DNA of 64,000 nt from Sporosarcina sp. BI001-red (GTDB lineage: Bacteria; Bacillota; Bacilli; Bacillales_A; Planococcaceae), in NCBI RefSeq assembly GCF_003384035.1, contig NZ_QQAK01000012.1, positions 310,001 through 374,000 of the forward strand, given 5' to 3'. Below, piece by piece: positions 1-8,796 of this stretch; positions within the stretch are counted from its first letter, which is position 1; every line of letters begins with the position of its first letter. The position numbers were made by a program, and so were the translations under genes. A model generated the notes under the pieces. It was not told the DNA's origin, did no database searches, and saw nothing but the letters and a program-made list of their open reading frames with translations.

Positions 1-154
1 CTAACCTCTAGATTAGATTAATCTATGGGAGCTCAGCAAAAGGGTGCTTTAACGATACAAGGTTTGTGCTTAAATCGAGCCAAATTGATTAAGAAACACG
101 AGTTGCGATGTGAACAATTTATTTTAAATATTACCTATGAGTGGTGGTGATCAA

Positions 155-730
155 GTGGAGTTGATATTTATTCGTCATGGCCAGGGAGAACACACACTAG
201 ACATGCCTAATAGCTTGTACTTAAAGAGTCCTTCACTAACTATAAAAGGAATAAATCAAGCGAAATTGTTAAATGAAAAGTTCACTTTAACAGATAAGGA
301 TATTATATTTATTAGTCCTATTAAAAGAACCATAGAGACAGCTCTAATTTGGACTAAGAATATTGACTGTCGTAAGATTGTAAGTCCATTTGTTTCTCCG
401 CGTATATTCCCTACTCGTAAAGATGGTAAGACATTGCCTTGTGACGAAATTATTGATTTGGAAATAATAAAAAGAGATTATCCAGAACTAGAATTAGATA
501 CGTACGCGTCTTCTAATTTATGGTCTAGTGGTATTAATACTATGTGTGATAGTGAATACAATAAGATTGCACGCGAATTTATTGCGAGTTTGAAGTTGTT
601 AAAAAGAAATAAAATTTATGTAGTTTCGCACGATGGTACGATTACTGCATATCGCCAATTTATTTCTGGCTATAGTTTGTCAAGAAAAGATTTTCTGGAT
701 GAAACAGGTTGGTTTGAAATTAGATGCTGA
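155..730 (+). CDS. Histidine phosphatase (phosphoglycerate mutase-like) family protein
   Basis: Likely a small cytoplasmic phosphatase of the histidine phosphatase superfamily. The catalytic RHG triad is at residues 7-9 (FIRHGQGEHT), and a second conserved histidine is near the C-terminus (VVSHDGT), which is the usual two-His active site. An in-frame ATG exists at 137, but the GGTGGTGAT ribosome site just before 155 favours the GTG at 155, giving about 191 residues. That start puts the RHG motif near the N-terminus, as is typical. It stands alone on the strand. The substrate cannot be told from sequence; relatives act on sugar phosphates, nucleotides or phosphoproteins. Confidence 0.8.
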   Translation: MELIFIRHGQGEHTLDMPNSLYLKSPSLTIKGINQAKLLNEKFTLTDKDIIFISPIKRTIETALIWTKNIDCRKIVSPFVSPRIFPTRKDGKTLPCDEIIDLEIIKRDYPELELDTYASSNLWSSGINTMCDSEYNKIAREFIASLKLLKRNKIYVVSHDGTITAYRQFISGYSLSRKDFLDETGWFEIRC

Positions 731-922
731 CCAAAAACTGTGCAATTGTGAGTTCAATTCTTTTATAACTTTCAGCAAGAGGAGGCAATTCAGGCATAAG
801 GATTTGCTCTCTTTTCAGTCAAACAGGGGCGTTAACCGTACAAGGTTGTTCATGAATAGGGACAAATGGTTGGAATTTTCTCTTAAGGTAAAAGCGCCTC
901 TTATTACAAAGGATGCCTGCGT

Positions 923-1309
923 TTAGTCGCATTTTGGTATTTCATTTTCCTTTAATCTTTTTTGTTTGAAATCAATAGCGTGCCAATCTTGGGAGGTTTC
1001 GTTATTAAAAGTGATTGTCACTAGATCATTAGGAGGACCGTGGGCATCTTCAAATGTTATCGCCTGCACGGTAATATTAAATAAGTAAGTGCCTACGGGC
1101 AGCCTTTCAATTTTGATAATTTTTTCGCACTCAATTTGTTTGCCTTCGCCATACTGCTTCTCCAATTCCTTTTCAATAAAGGGATAAAGCATAGTAAAAA
1201 TCACGTCATCACGCAATTGTAGATCATTTTCGGTTACATTTTTGGATTTGACAGGGGAATAAGAGAAAAGGGTCAAGCAAGCAATCAATAATAAAAGGCT
1301 TTTTTTCAT
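923..1309 (-). CDS. Secreted DUF3888-type protein
   Basis: A 128-residue exported protein. It starts MKKSLLLLIACLTLF, a clear signal peptide, followed by a mature domain with the LRDDVIFTMLYPFIEKEL pattern that I recognise from the Bacillus DUF3888 family. Function is unknown. The ATG at 1309 is preceded by a GGAGG-like site (AGGATTTTT reading leftward from about 1318). The gene stands alone and points against its neighbours. Family assignment is from memory of the motif, so moderate certainty; that it is exported is firmer. Confidence 0.65.
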   Translation of the reverse strand: MKKSLLLLIACLTLFSYSPVKSKNVTENDLQLRDDVIFTMLYPFIEKELEKQYGEGKQIECEKIIKIERLPVGTYLFNITVQAITFEDAHGPPNDLVTITFNNETSQDWHAIDFKQKRLKENEIPKCD

Positions 1310-1455
1310 AAAAATCCTCCATTCAATGCTAATTTTAGTATGAACAATTAAGTAATTTTTATTAAACTTATGAGGGTGTGTTAAACAAAAAAAACGGTCA
1401 AAATGTTCTTCAATCGGGGCAATATAATCGTTAAAGAACTGAGGAGGGAATTGTA

Positions 1456-1587
1456 TTGGGGTTTTTAATAGGTTTTTCTATTATCATAATTTTCCTATGG
1501 TCAATCGACTCTCAACTAAGAAAAGGGACAACGCAAAATGAAGAAATTAAAGAGTTATTGAAAAAATTGACCGATAACAACAGATGA
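1456..1587 (+). CDS. Small single-pass membrane peptide (43 aa)
   Basis: A short gene starting with TTG at 1456, eight bases after a strong GAGGAGGG ribosome site (1441-1448). It encodes one hydrophobic helix (FLIGFSIIIIFLW, residues about 3-15) and a charged, helix-forming tail with heptad-like spacing (EEIKELLKKL). This build is common among tiny Bacillus membrane proteins. No function can be assigned. The ribosome site and clean architecture are the evidence that it is translated. Confidence 0.5.
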   Translation: MGFLIGFSIIIIFLWSIDSQLRKGTTQNEEIKELLKKLTDNNR

Positions 1588-1729
1588 CATCTTACATAAT
1601 CGAGGGCAATTCCGTCCTAAGGATTGCAACTTTTTTTAGTAATAGAGCCAGATCGTTGTATTAAGAATGGAGTTTTGAATTTGAATTTATTGAATAACGG
1701 AAGCAATAAATCCCTATGAGCAACTTCAA

Positions 1730-1963
1730 GTGGTTAACAGTAGTGGCAAATTATATTACATGGTTTTTCAATCTCTAAAAGATGTTAAAGCCAGTTTAGA
1801 AACAGTGGGTACGACAGTGCTTGTCAAGTTGAACGAAGTGAAACCGAAAGATAACGATGTAAGGCAATATGTCTATTCTTTAACAATGGATCAGTATCAT
1901 GACACGATAGAGATTCAAGTTAATGGTGAATCCATGGCTCACCCAATGACTATTATAGACTAA
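1730..1963 (+). pseudogene. Possible remnant coding fragment (up to 77 aa), function unknown
   Basis: An open frame from GTG 1730 that really extends upstream to a stop at 1691 without a better start. No ribosome site precedes any candidate start. The product is soluble and beta-rich by eye (VLVKLNEVKP, DTIEIQVNG) and matches nothing I recognise. The upstream sequence (1588-1729) has no other open frame. This looks more like the surviving 3' part of a decayed gene than an intact one, but a short real gene cannot be excluded. Confidence 0.3.
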
Positions 1964-2033
1964 TGGGTGTTCTCCTAAATAAAAATATAAACTTGTATAA
2001 TAGATAATAAACTCCGTAAAGAGGTGGATTTCT

Positions 2034-2996
2034 ATGGCTAAAGTTGACAATTCACTTGCCATTCTATGGATGCTTAGGTCAGGTGAAAAAGTTACTGCAA
2101 AACAAATTTCAGAAAAGTTGGAGGTGAATATTAGAACTGTATATCGTTATATTGATACACTCTCAATAAGTGGTGTACCTATAATTTCAGACGCGGGACA
2201 TAATGGTGGATACACTTTGTTGAATAATTTTATTGAAGCCCCTCTTTTTTTTGATTTTCAGGAGCAAACTTCACTCTTTCACGCTGCAAGTTTCGCTGAA
2301 GAAGCAGGGTATTATGGTGGTGAAGCACTAGATAGGGCTATTTCAAAGCTAGGTAAATACTCGAACCAAGAGCAAGAATCAAAGATAAACCAACATTTAA
2401 CCAGTCTTGAAGTAATATCTCGATTAAGTCCGCTTGCTATGGAACCTTTTTTGAATGAGTTGGAGCAAGCGGTGTCCGATGGATTCTCTGTAAAAATTCT
2501 ATACCATAAAAGTGGCCAAGAGCATTTAAAGTATAGACTGGTAGATCCGTATAAAATTATTTATTGGAATAATAAGTGGTATATGATTGGGTTCTGTCAT
2601 CTCAGGAATGATATCCGTAGTTTTAGGGTAGATCGAATGGAAAGTCTAATACGAACCGAAGATACGTTTCACCAACCAGAAAATTTTTCAGCACGTGAAT
2701 TTTTTATGGGGAATCTTCTCCCTACTATGGATGATAAGGAAGGGATTATTTCTTTGGTTATTAATGGAGATGAGAGGGTGTTGGGGGATATTTGCCAACA
2801 TTGGTTTTTGGGTCATTATTTACAAGAGCGCACCTCAAATCAAGCAGTATTTCATCTTGAAAAAGAGATGATGCATACATACGTACCTAATTTACTTTTG
2901 CCGTACGGTAAATCTATTCGAGTTATTGAGCCAATTAGTCTTAAGAAAAGAATGATTGAATTTTTGGCGGAATTAATAAAGTTTCATCAAATATAA
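2034..2996 (+). CDS. HTH-WYL (YafY-type) transcriptional regulator
   Basis: A 320-residue regulator. The N-terminal winged helix-turn-helix (residues about 5-60, with KVTAKQISEKLEVNIRTVYR) is followed by a WYL sensor domain (VDPYKIIYWNNKWYMIGF, near residues 175-195) and a C-terminal extension. WYL proteins bind small molecules or nucleic acid and often control neighbouring genes. ATG 2034 follows an AAGAGGTGG site. Its stop codon lies inside the left arm of a 24-bp perfect inverted repeat (2988-3042) that separates it from the DJ-1-like gene on the same strand, a plausible target or co-transcribed partner. Confidence 0.85.
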   Translation: MAKVDNSLAILWMLRSGEKVTAKQISEKLEVNIRTVYRYIDTLSISGVPIISDAGHNGGYTLLNNFIEAPLFFDFQEQTSLFHAASFAEEAGYYGGEALDRAISKLGKYSNQEQESKINQHLTSLEVISRLSPLAMEPFLNELEQAVSDGFSVKILYHKSGQEHLKYRLVDPYKIIYWNNKWYMIGFCHLRNDIRSFRVDRMESLIRTEDTFHQPENFSAREFFMGNLLPTMDDKEGIISLVINGDERVLGDICQHWFLGHYLQERTSNQAVFHLEKEMMHTYVPNLLLPYGKSIRVIEPISLKKRMIEFLAELIKFHQI

Positions 2997-3042
2997 CATA
3001 ACTTCACTGACGCTAGATGTCAGTGAAGTTATGTTATATTTG
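2988..3042. repeat. 24-bp perfect inverted repeat (7-nt spacer)
   Basis: The left arm is 2988-3011 and the right arm 3019-3042, perfectly complementary, with spacer GCTAGAT. The left arm includes the stop codon of the WYL regulator. There is no long T tract after the right arm (TTTGGC follows), so it is an atypical intrinsic terminator. It could be a terminator acting in both directions, an operator for the adjacent regulator, or an mRNA-stabilising hairpin. Confidence 0.85.
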
Positions 3043-3073
3043 GCTATATTAATTGTGAATGGAGTGTTATTCG

Positions 3074-3706
3074 ATGCAAACAAAAAAAGTGTTTCTTTAT
3101 GTTTTTAATACAATGTCAGACTGGGAATATGGATATTTAATTGCTGAACTAAACTCAGGGAGATATTTCAAAAAGGATTTAGCACCTTTAAAAGTAATTA
3201 CAGTAGGAGCTAATAAAGAAATTATTACTACGATGGGAGGGTTGAATATAAAACCGGATATTTCCATTAACGAATGTGTTCTCGAGGGAATGGATCTCTT
3301 AATTTTACCTGGGGGGAATACTTGGGGGGAAGATATTCATCTACCTATCTTAGGAAGGGTTGGAGATGCTTTAGAGATTGGTACTATTGTTGCTGCTATT
3401 TGTGGTGCAACTGAGGGACTGGCAAATACCGGATACCTAGATTCTAGAAAGCATACAAGCAATGACCTAGAGTATATTAAAATGGTCTGTCCTAATTATA
3501 ATGGAGAAAAGTTTTACGAGATGGGGCCTGTCGTATCTGGCGAGAATTTGGTTACTGCATCAGGAGTAGCTCCTTTGGAATTTGCGATGGAAGTAATGAA
3601 AAAATTAGATGTATTTACACCAGATACATTGCATTCATGGTATAACCTAAACAAGACTCACAAACCAGAATACTTCTTCCAATTAATGAATTCGGTAAGT
3701 AGATGA
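3074..3706 (+). CDS. DJ-1/PfpI family (type 1 glutamine amidotransferase-like) protein
   Basis: A 210-residue cytoplasmic protein of the DJ-1/PfpI superfamily. It has the nucleophile elbow AAICGATEGL with the reactive cysteine near residue 110, and the glycine-rich LILPGGNTWG loop. Members act as glyoxalase/deglycase, protease-like or regulatory proteins. An in-frame ATG exists at 3059, but GGAG at 3061-3064 is correctly spaced for ATG 3074, which is preferred. It follows a WYL regulator across a long inverted repeat, suggesting linked regulation. The exact activity cannot be told. Confidence 0.8.
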   Translation: MQTKKVFLYVFNTMSDWEYGYLIAELNSGRYFKKDLAPLKVITVGANKEIITTMGGLNIKPDISINECVLEGMDLLILPGGNTWGEDIHLPILGRVGDALEIGTIVAAICGATEGLANTGYLDSRKHTSNDLEYIKMVCPNYNGEKFYEMGPVVSGENLVTASGVAPLEFAMEVMKKLDVFTPDTLHSWYNLNKTHKPEYFFQLMNSVSR

Positions 3707-3784
3707 ACTAAAAAAACCAACCCGGAAATTTTTAACAGGTTCGGTTTAGAATTTATTGTTACTCACTATCTATACTCATTAATT

Positions 3785-3808
3785 AGCATCGCATTTTGCG
3801 ATGCTTTT
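3785..3808 (+). terminator. Intrinsic terminator after the DJ-1-like gene
   Basis: Nine-bp stem AGCATCGCA/TGCGATGCT with a three-base loop, followed by TTT. Confidence 0.65.
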
Positions 3809-4360
3809 CCATTTTAGAAAGGTGTTTCTAGGATGACTCGGTAATTAAGACCTTCCTTTTCTTAAATCTAAAAAATTCTATGGAACTATCCTAGATATTT
3901 ATTAACATACACTCACGGATTAAACAGTCATGAAGTAAAGATACAGGGAGAGTTTCTACCTTGCCATAATCGGGCATACCGTGCTCCTACTATTGACGTG
4001 TAAATTCAAATTGTTTAAAATACTTCTGGTAAAGTTGCCTCCGAAATAGTGCCTAAACAGGTTTTTTAACTTTTAAATTTCAAAGACACAGGTTGGTATG
4101 GTGATAAAATGAATATGTATGTATCTGAAAGAGAGTTGGTAAAATGGGGATATGTCGGTTACAATTCTGATGGGCTACAGCTCTTACGATTAATGAATGA
4201 GTCAAAATAATACCTAATACAGAGTATAGAACCGGGTTACCGCGTGCAAACGATCGTTTTTTCAGATAGAGTAAAATCATTCCATACATATAATTTATCG
4301 AAAGAAGTCTGAAATATAAAATATCCGTAGTATCTAGATTTTGAAATGGGAGGGATTTAA
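3809..4360. other. Gene-poor stretch with one possible 33-aa ORF
   Basis: About 550 bases without a convincing gene. The best frame is ATG 4109 to TAA 4210 on the + strand (33 residues, MNMYVSERELVKWGY...), with a weak GGTGAT site. The frame stays open slightly upstream of the ATG (NFKDTGWYGDKM), so it may be the tail of a degraded gene. The rest has no recognisable RNA, repeat or ORF. The ribosome site at the end (GGGAGGG, about 4347-4353) belongs to the next gene. Confidence 0.35.
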
Positions 4361-5149
4361 GTGGAATCTATCGTGTCATTACAACATGTAAATTTTAAGC
4401 GGGGGGGTAAGTCGATATTAAATCAGATCGACTGGAACATTCAAAAAGGAGAGCACTGGGCGATTTTAGGATTGAATGGTTCAGGTAAGACCTCCTTGCT
4501 AAATATCATTTCAGCAAATAACTTTCCGTCCAGCGGGGAAGCAATCGTTCTAGGCAACCGGTTTGGTCAAACAAACTTGCCCGAGTTGCGAAAAAGAATC
4601 GGATTCGTCAGTAGTTCACTAGAACGGTTCGCACAATTTTTTCAAAGTGAATCGGTGGAAAACGTTATTGTAAGCGGCAAGCATGCCAGTTTTGGTTTGT
4701 ATGAGGAAATTCACGAAGAGGATTGGATGCGCGCATATCAGCTCTTGGATGATTTCAGGCTATCTTATCTAAAAGGGAAAAAGATTAACTTATTATCAGA
4801 AGGCGAAAAGAGAAGAGTACTCATCGCACGTGCACTTATGAGTAATCCGGACATGCTCATTTTGGATGAACCGTGTTCAGGGTTAGACATTTTGTCGCGC
4901 GAACAGTTTTTGAATTCATTGGAGAAAGCTGCGTCCAGCGGATGTCATATTGTCTATGTAACCCACCACATTGAAGAGCTAGTGAAAGAAATTTCTCATG
5001 TGTTGCTATTGAAAGACGGCGAAATTGTAGCAGCAGGTCCAAAAGCAGAAGTGCTAAAAGACGAGCTCGTAACTGAAACATTCAAAGTCCCTTTATCATT
5101 AAACTGGTCCCAAGGCAGACCTTATTTGACTGTAACTGCAGACGTGTGA
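4361..5149 (+). CDS. ABC transporter ATP-binding protein (YlmA-like)
   Basis: A stand-alone nucleotide-binding subunit of 262 residues. Walker A is GLNGSGKT (37-44), the signature is LLSEGEKRR, Walker B is MLILDEP, and the switch histidine lies in YVTHH. Overall it resembles Bacillus YlmA and the ModF-like soluble ABC ATPases, in particular the C-terminal LSLNWSQGRPYL segment. No membrane subunit is adjacent, so either it pairs with one encoded elsewhere or it has a non-transport role. GTG start with GGGAGGG seven bases upstream. Confidence 0.85.
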   Translation: MESIVSLQHVNFKRGGKSILNQIDWNIQKGEHWAILGLNGSGKTSLLNIISANNFPSSGEAIVLGNRFGQTNLPELRKRIGFVSSSLERFAQFFQSESVENVIVSGKHASFGLYEEIHEEDWMRAYQLLDDFRLSYLKGKKINLLSEGEKRRVLIARALMSNPDMLILDEPCSGLDILSREQFLNSLEKAASSGCHIVYVTHHIEELVKEISHVLLLKDGEIVAAGPKAEVLKDELVTETFKVPLSLNWSQGRPYLTVTADV

Positions 5150-5248
5150 GTATGAATATAAAAGGGGAGTCAGTGTTGGTGGCACAGAGACCGCACTAGG
5201 CTTGGAAAAGCTAGAAGAAAATCCTATATAATTGCGGGGGAATACATA

Positions 5249-5743
5249 GTGATAAGGCGTTTAGTTGCACAAGATGCAGAAAAGTATCTGACGTTAAGAT
5301 TAGAGGCTTTACAAAACAGTCCCGAGTCATTCGGTTCTACATATGAAGAAGAAAAAGATCAACCTGTCGATAAATACAGAACAAGATTTCAATCACGCGA
5401 CTCCATTACATTTGGTTCTATTGAAGATGGTGAACTTGTTGGTATCATTACGCTAGTTAAAGAACATCGGATTAAACTCCGCCATCGTACAACTATTGTT
5501 GCCATGTACGTTTCTCCAAGTAAACGAGGTTTAGGCATTGGGAAGGCTTTAGTGAATGAAGCGATTACGATGGCAAAAGAATTGGATGGTGTGGAGCAAG
5601 TCTATCTAACTGTGGTTACGACAAACAAATCAGCAAAAAAACTATATATTTCATTGGGATTTGAAATTTTCGGTACCGAGAAACAAGCATTAAAGCTAGA
5701 TGATAGCTATTTTGATGAAGACTTAATGGTATTGTTTCTTTAA
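5249..5743 (+). CDS. GNAT family N-acetyltransferase
   Basis: A 164-residue acetyl-CoA-dependent N-acetyltransferase. The GNAT core is clear: beta-strand TIVAMYVSPSKRGLGIGKAL with the acetyl-CoA pyrophosphate loop (RGLGIGKA), and the later segment TTNKSAKKLYISLGFEIFG, which forms the substrate and CoA side. GTG 5249 follows a GCGGGGG site. The N-terminal EALQNSPESFGSTYEEE pattern is typical of a large Bacillus subgroup of unknown substrate. It stands alone. Confidence 0.88.
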   Translation: MIRRLVAQDAEKYLTLRLEALQNSPESFGSTYEEEKDQPVDKYRTRFQSRDSITFGSIEDGELVGIITLVKEHRIKLRHRTTIVAMYVSPSKRGLGIGKALVNEAITMAKELDGVEQVYLTVVTTNKSAKKLYISLGFEIFGTEKQALKLDDSYFDEDLMVLFL

Positions 5744-5860
5744 TTTAATATCACAAGTATACTCCGATTGAACTAAAAATTATCCACTGATTACTCAGAA
5801 AACGGGATGTAATATTCCAAGATTTATGGTAAAATTTAAACTATAATATTGAAAGGTGTG

Positions 5861-5926
5861 ATGAAAATGCACTATAAATTTAATTGTACTCAAGAAGAGC
5901 ATTCTACTGGAGGATCTTACGAGTAA
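5861..5926 (+). CDS. Possible 21-aa peptide
   Basis: ATG AAA ATG ... TAA (MKMHYKFNCTQEEHSTGGSYE), preceded by AAAGGTG (5852-5858) and a TATAAT box at about 5842-5847. Ribosome site and promoter-like box are in the right order, but the peptide is very short and polar, and I recognise no family. It could instead be the leader of the methyltransferase mRNA. Low certainty. Confidence 0.25.
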   Translation: MKMHYKFNCTQEEHSTGGSYE

Positions 5927-5983
5927 TTCGATGAAAAATTAAATTGAATGCTCGTAAATTTGATAATTATTGGGGGAGCATTC

Positions 5984-6604
5984 ATGTTAACAAACCAAGG
6001 ATTTAACTTATGGGCGGATGATTATGACAAAACCGTGCAAATCAGTGAAGAAAAAGACCTTTACCCCTTTGCTGGATATAAGGAAATACTGAATACTATT
6101 TTTAATGAAGTGATGCAAACGGAGCATTCTCAAGTCTTAGACATTGGATTTGGAACAGGTGTCTTATCTAGTAAACTGTATGCAAATGGTCACGCAATCG
6201 ATGGGATAGACTTTTCATCAAAAATGATTTCCATTGCTCAATCTAAAATGCCCGCTGCTAACTTGTTTGAGTGGGATATTTCAGCAGGATTGCCTCCAAA
6301 CATTCTTAAAAATACGTATGATGCTATTATTAGCACGTACACATTACACCATTTGCCTGATGATGAAAAAACAGCATTTATATCTGACTTAATCCCTCTT
6401 CTAAAAAAGGGCGGTAAACTGCTCATTGGCGACATCGCATTTGAAAACAGGGAACTCTTGGATCGTTGTCATGAAGAAAATAAGGATTCCTGGGATAACG
6501 ATGAATTCTATTTTGTACATGATGAAATCAAAACTTCGCTACAGCATACGTGTGAGTTTTATCCAATCTCACATTGTGGCGGCCTATTCATTATTTCGGC
6601 TTGA
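5984..6604 (+). CDS. Class I SAM-dependent methyltransferase
   Basis: A 206-residue cytoplasmic methyltransferase. Motif I, which binds S-adenosylmethionine, is VLDIGFGTGV (51-60). Motif II acidic residue follows in IDGIDFSSKM, and post-motif III is AIISTYTLHHLPD. ATG 5984 has GGGGGAG at 5972-5978; the upstream in-frame ATG at 5948 has no ribosome site and would add an unrelated hydrophobic stretch. The substrate is unknown; the fold suits small-molecule methylation. A terminator follows at 6611. Confidence 0.85.
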   Translation: MLTNQGFNLWADDYDKTVQISEEKDLYPFAGYKEILNTIFNEVMQTEHSQVLDIGFGTGVLSSKLYANGHAIDGIDFSSKMISIAQSKMPAANLFEWDISAGLPPNILKNTYDAIISTYTLHHLPDDEKTAFISDLIPLLKKGGKLLIGDIAFENRELLDRCHEENKDSWDNDEFYFVHDEIKTSLQHTCEFYPISHCGGLFIISA

Positions 6605-6610
6605 AAAGTT

Positions 6611-6650
6611 AGAGTGGCAAGAGTTTAAACTTTTGCCACTCTTTATTTTT
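6611..6650 (+). terminator. Intrinsic terminator after the methyltransferase
   Basis: Ten-bp stem AGAGTGGCAA/TTGCCACTCT followed by a T-rich run (TTATTTTT). Confidence 0.75.
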
Positions 6651-6743
6651 AACCGCAAGTCACATTCAGATGGAGTGGAAAAGGAAGGAAACACCTAAAT
6701 CAGCCCACGGGGAAAATATACAGATTTAAGGGGGATGAATAGA

Positions 6744-7151
6744 ATGACACCACCAAAACATATTGTTTCTGCCGCAGCGATTGTATTAAACGACAAAAAT
6801 GAGCTTCTGTTAATAAAAGGACCACGCAGGGGTTGGGAGATGCCGGGCGGGCAGGTTGAAGAAGGGGAATCTATTCAGGAAGCTGCAGTCCGAGAAACGA
6901 AAGAAGAGTCGGGGATTGAAATAGAAATCGTCAAGTTTTGCGGAATCTTTCAAAATGTAGAACGGTCTATTTGCAACACGCTCTTTCTAGGAAAAGATAT
7001 TGGGGGACAGCCAACTACCAGTCCTGAGAGTTTAGAAGTAGGGTTTTTCCCAATAGAGAAAGCATTGGAAATGGTAACTTGGAAAAACTTCAAACAAAGG
7101 ATCGAATACTGTTTAGACAGGACTACACATCCTTTTTTTATTGACTTTTAA
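6744..7151 (+). CDS. Nudix hydrolase
   Basis: A 135-residue Nudix protein. The Nudix box is complete: GGQVEEGESIQEAAVRETKE with EESGI following, giving G-x5-E-x7-RE-x-x-EE-x-G and the catalytic glutamates that bind Mg2+. Relatives hydrolyse nucleoside diphosphate derivatives such as oxidised nucleotides, nucleotide sugars or ADP-ribose. ATG 6735 sits directly on the AAGGGGG ribosome site, so ATG 6744 is the better start. A small membrane protein follows 41 bases later on the same strand. Confidence 0.85.
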   Translation: MTPPKHIVSAAAIVLNDKNELLLIKGPRRGWEMPGGQVEEGESIQEAAVRETKEESGIEIEIVKFCGIFQNVERSICNTLFLGKDIGGQPTTSPESLEVGFFPIEKALEMVTWKNFKQRIEYCLDRTTHPFFIDF

Positions 7152-7192
7152 CTGTTTTATCTGAATAGAAAACCGAAAAAGAGGTGGCATCA

Positions 7193-7411
7193 GTGAATAA
7201 CCGATTTGAGTTAAGTTTTAAAAACAAGGAAGTTCGAGTATGGTTAGCCATTATGATTCCAACAGCGCTAGGGGAAATAGCTGTTATTCTACTTTCTGAA
7301 ACTCCAAATAGCTATATAAATGCTCTCCTTCCATTACTTTCTTGGACAGTCTTTTTTATTTGGCGGTATTTTTATAAGAGGAAACAGAAGAAGTTAGAAT
7401 CGCTTATCTAA
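7193..7411 (+). CDS. Small membrane protein, two predicted helices
   Basis: 72 residues with two hydrophobic segments (WLAIMIPTALGEIAVILL and INALLPLLSWTVFFIW) and a basic tail (YKRKQKK), suggesting both ends in the cytoplasm. GTG 7193 is preceded by GAGGTGG at 7181-7187 with good spacing; the GTG at 7184 lies inside that site. I recognise no family. It is close behind the Nudix gene and could be co-transcribed. Confidence 0.55.
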   Translation: MNNRFELSFKNKEVRVWLAIMIPTALGEIAVILLSETPNSYINALLPLLSWTVFFIWRYFYKRKQKKLESLI

Positions 7412-7497
7412 AGGACTTAGAAATATATGAGGTTTATTAAGCACTCGAATTTGATGGTTTAAAAAGGATTTCAGTGTTTAAGTTGGGAGGATGAAAA

Positions 7498-7764
7498 ATG
7501 AATGAAAAAAATGAGACTAATAGTAAATCCATTATTTCACTAACTCTTGGTATCCTTTCAATCGTCGTACCACTGATTGGTTTAGTTCTTGGTGTTTTGG
7601 GACTTGTATTCTCAAGAAGTGCTTCAAAGGATATTGTTAAAACAAGTGAGAATGGTAAAGGTTTAGCGACCTCAGGTTTAATTTGTAGTGTGGTAGGAAT
7701 CGTCATTCAATTATTTGGTGTATTGGGACTTATAGCTTTCAATTCTTTAACTACTGTTGGTTAA
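7498..7764 (+). CDS. DUF4190-type membrane protein
   Basis: 88 residues with two strongly hydrophobic helices: LTLGILSIVVPLIGLVLGVLG, then after a short polar loop LICSVVGIVIQLFGVLGLIAF. The glycine-rich pattern and the GLVFSRSASKDI loop are those of the DUF4190 family of small membrane proteins of unknown role. ATG 7498 follows GGGAGG. No functional clue from the neighbours, which are other small membrane proteins. Confidence 0.7.
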   Translation: MNEKNETNSKSIISLTLGILSIVVPLIGLVLGVLGLVFSRSASKDIVKTSENGKGLATSGLICSVVGIVIQLFGVLGLIAFNSLTTVG

Positions 7765-7885
7765 GTCAGTCAACTTAGAAACAATTTCATAAAATGTGCT
7801 ATAACCGGGGCTGTTTATACGTAATGACTGCACAACAATAGGGTCGAATTCGTGAAAAAACAAAGTAGATAGGGTGAATTTTATT

Positions 7886-8089
7886 ATGACGAAGAAAACT
7901 AAAATGTTCGTAATGCTAGGTACTTTGATTTTTGTAATGACAGTATTCCTGATTAGTACTCAATCCTATTTTAATAATAAAGAAATTGGACTTGCTAATG
8001 ATGGATGCCCTGAAATAGGTGGAATACCCGATCTACAAAGTAGTTTTTTAAATTTAACTTATTCTTTTTCTTGCGATACTAGTAATTAA
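7886..8089 (+). CDS. Small exported or membrane-anchored peptide (67 aa)
   Basis: Starts MTKKTKMFVMLGTLIFVMTVFLI, an uncleaved signal anchor or signal peptide, followed by a short outer domain with two cysteines (DDGCPEI-like GCPEIGGIPD and FSCDTSN) that could pair. ATG 7886 is better placed than GTG 7874, given the TAGGGTG site at about 7870-7876. No family recognised. Confidence 0.45.
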   Translation: MTKKTKMFVMLGTLIFVMTVFLISTQSYFNNKEIGLANDGCPEIGGIPDLQSSFLNLTYSFSCDTSN

Positions 8090-8189
8090 TCTAAGTAATT
8101 CTCTTACTTCAAAAACGGTTGAATAATTTTTGAAACTTCTCAGAATCAGTGGCAATTCTTAAACAAGGTTTTGCGCCCCTTTCAGTAAA

Positions 8190-8516
8190 ATGGCGAAATA
8201 CAAAATGCATGATGAGGGGATTGAAAGGAAAAATACAAATATAGGGCTTGTTTTACTTCTGTCGAGTGCCATTATTTTTGGCTCTGCCATAATATCAGCA
8301 TCAATCTATTCCCTAACTCTTGGAAGTGTCGGTGGGCCAGGGTGGAACAGTAATTATGGGATCTTTGGAACTGCACTACTTAAAGTAGGGACTTTGCCAT
8401 TAATTATCTCTCTGTTGTTGGTCATAACAGCCATTATACTAATCGTTAAGGAAATAGAGAACTTTAAAGATAATGAGATGCAATCGAGGACAGGTGCAGG
8501 TGCGAAATGTTCCTAA
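8190..8516 (+). CDS. Membrane protein with two predicted helices
   Basis: 108 residues. Two hydrophobic helices (IGLVLLLSSAIIFGSAIISASIY and VGTLPLIISLLLVITAIILIV) are separated by a glycine/asparagine-rich outer loop (GGPGWNSNYGIFG). The N- and C-termini are charged. Starts at ATG 8190 or 8205 are both possible, and neither has a good ribosome site, so expression is less certain. No family recognised. The 280 bases that follow (8517-8796) contain no convincing gene. Confidence 0.45.
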   Translation: MAKYKMHDEGIERKNTNIGLVLLLSSAIIFGSAIISASIYSLTLGSVGGPGWNSNYGIFGTALLKVGTLPLIISLLLVITAIILIVKEIENFKDNEMQSRTGAGAKCS

Positions 8517-8796
8517 CTCAAATGAAAAGTGGTCACACAATTCCGGTAAAAGTTATGCAGTTTTAGGTTTCCTGAAATTAAAGAATTATATGGAGAAGTT
8601 GAATGACGAAGTAACGCTCTGAAAGGCTTCTCTTGCATCGAGTAGCACGCGAATTGGTAAGAAAAATCATGTTATAAACTCGGCTTTAAAAGCGTGAGAA
8701 TTTACCGTAACAGTTTGGTGAAACACTAACAATTGGAGTCCTTGTACAGTGAAACAAGGAAAATCGCATAGAATTTTTTTAAAGGAGCGCAGACCA

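Noticed and set aside
633..926. Open frame overlapping the end of the phosphatase gene
   Set aside because: No ribosome site, overlaps a better-supported gene by about 100 bases, and its composition does not look like a folded protein.
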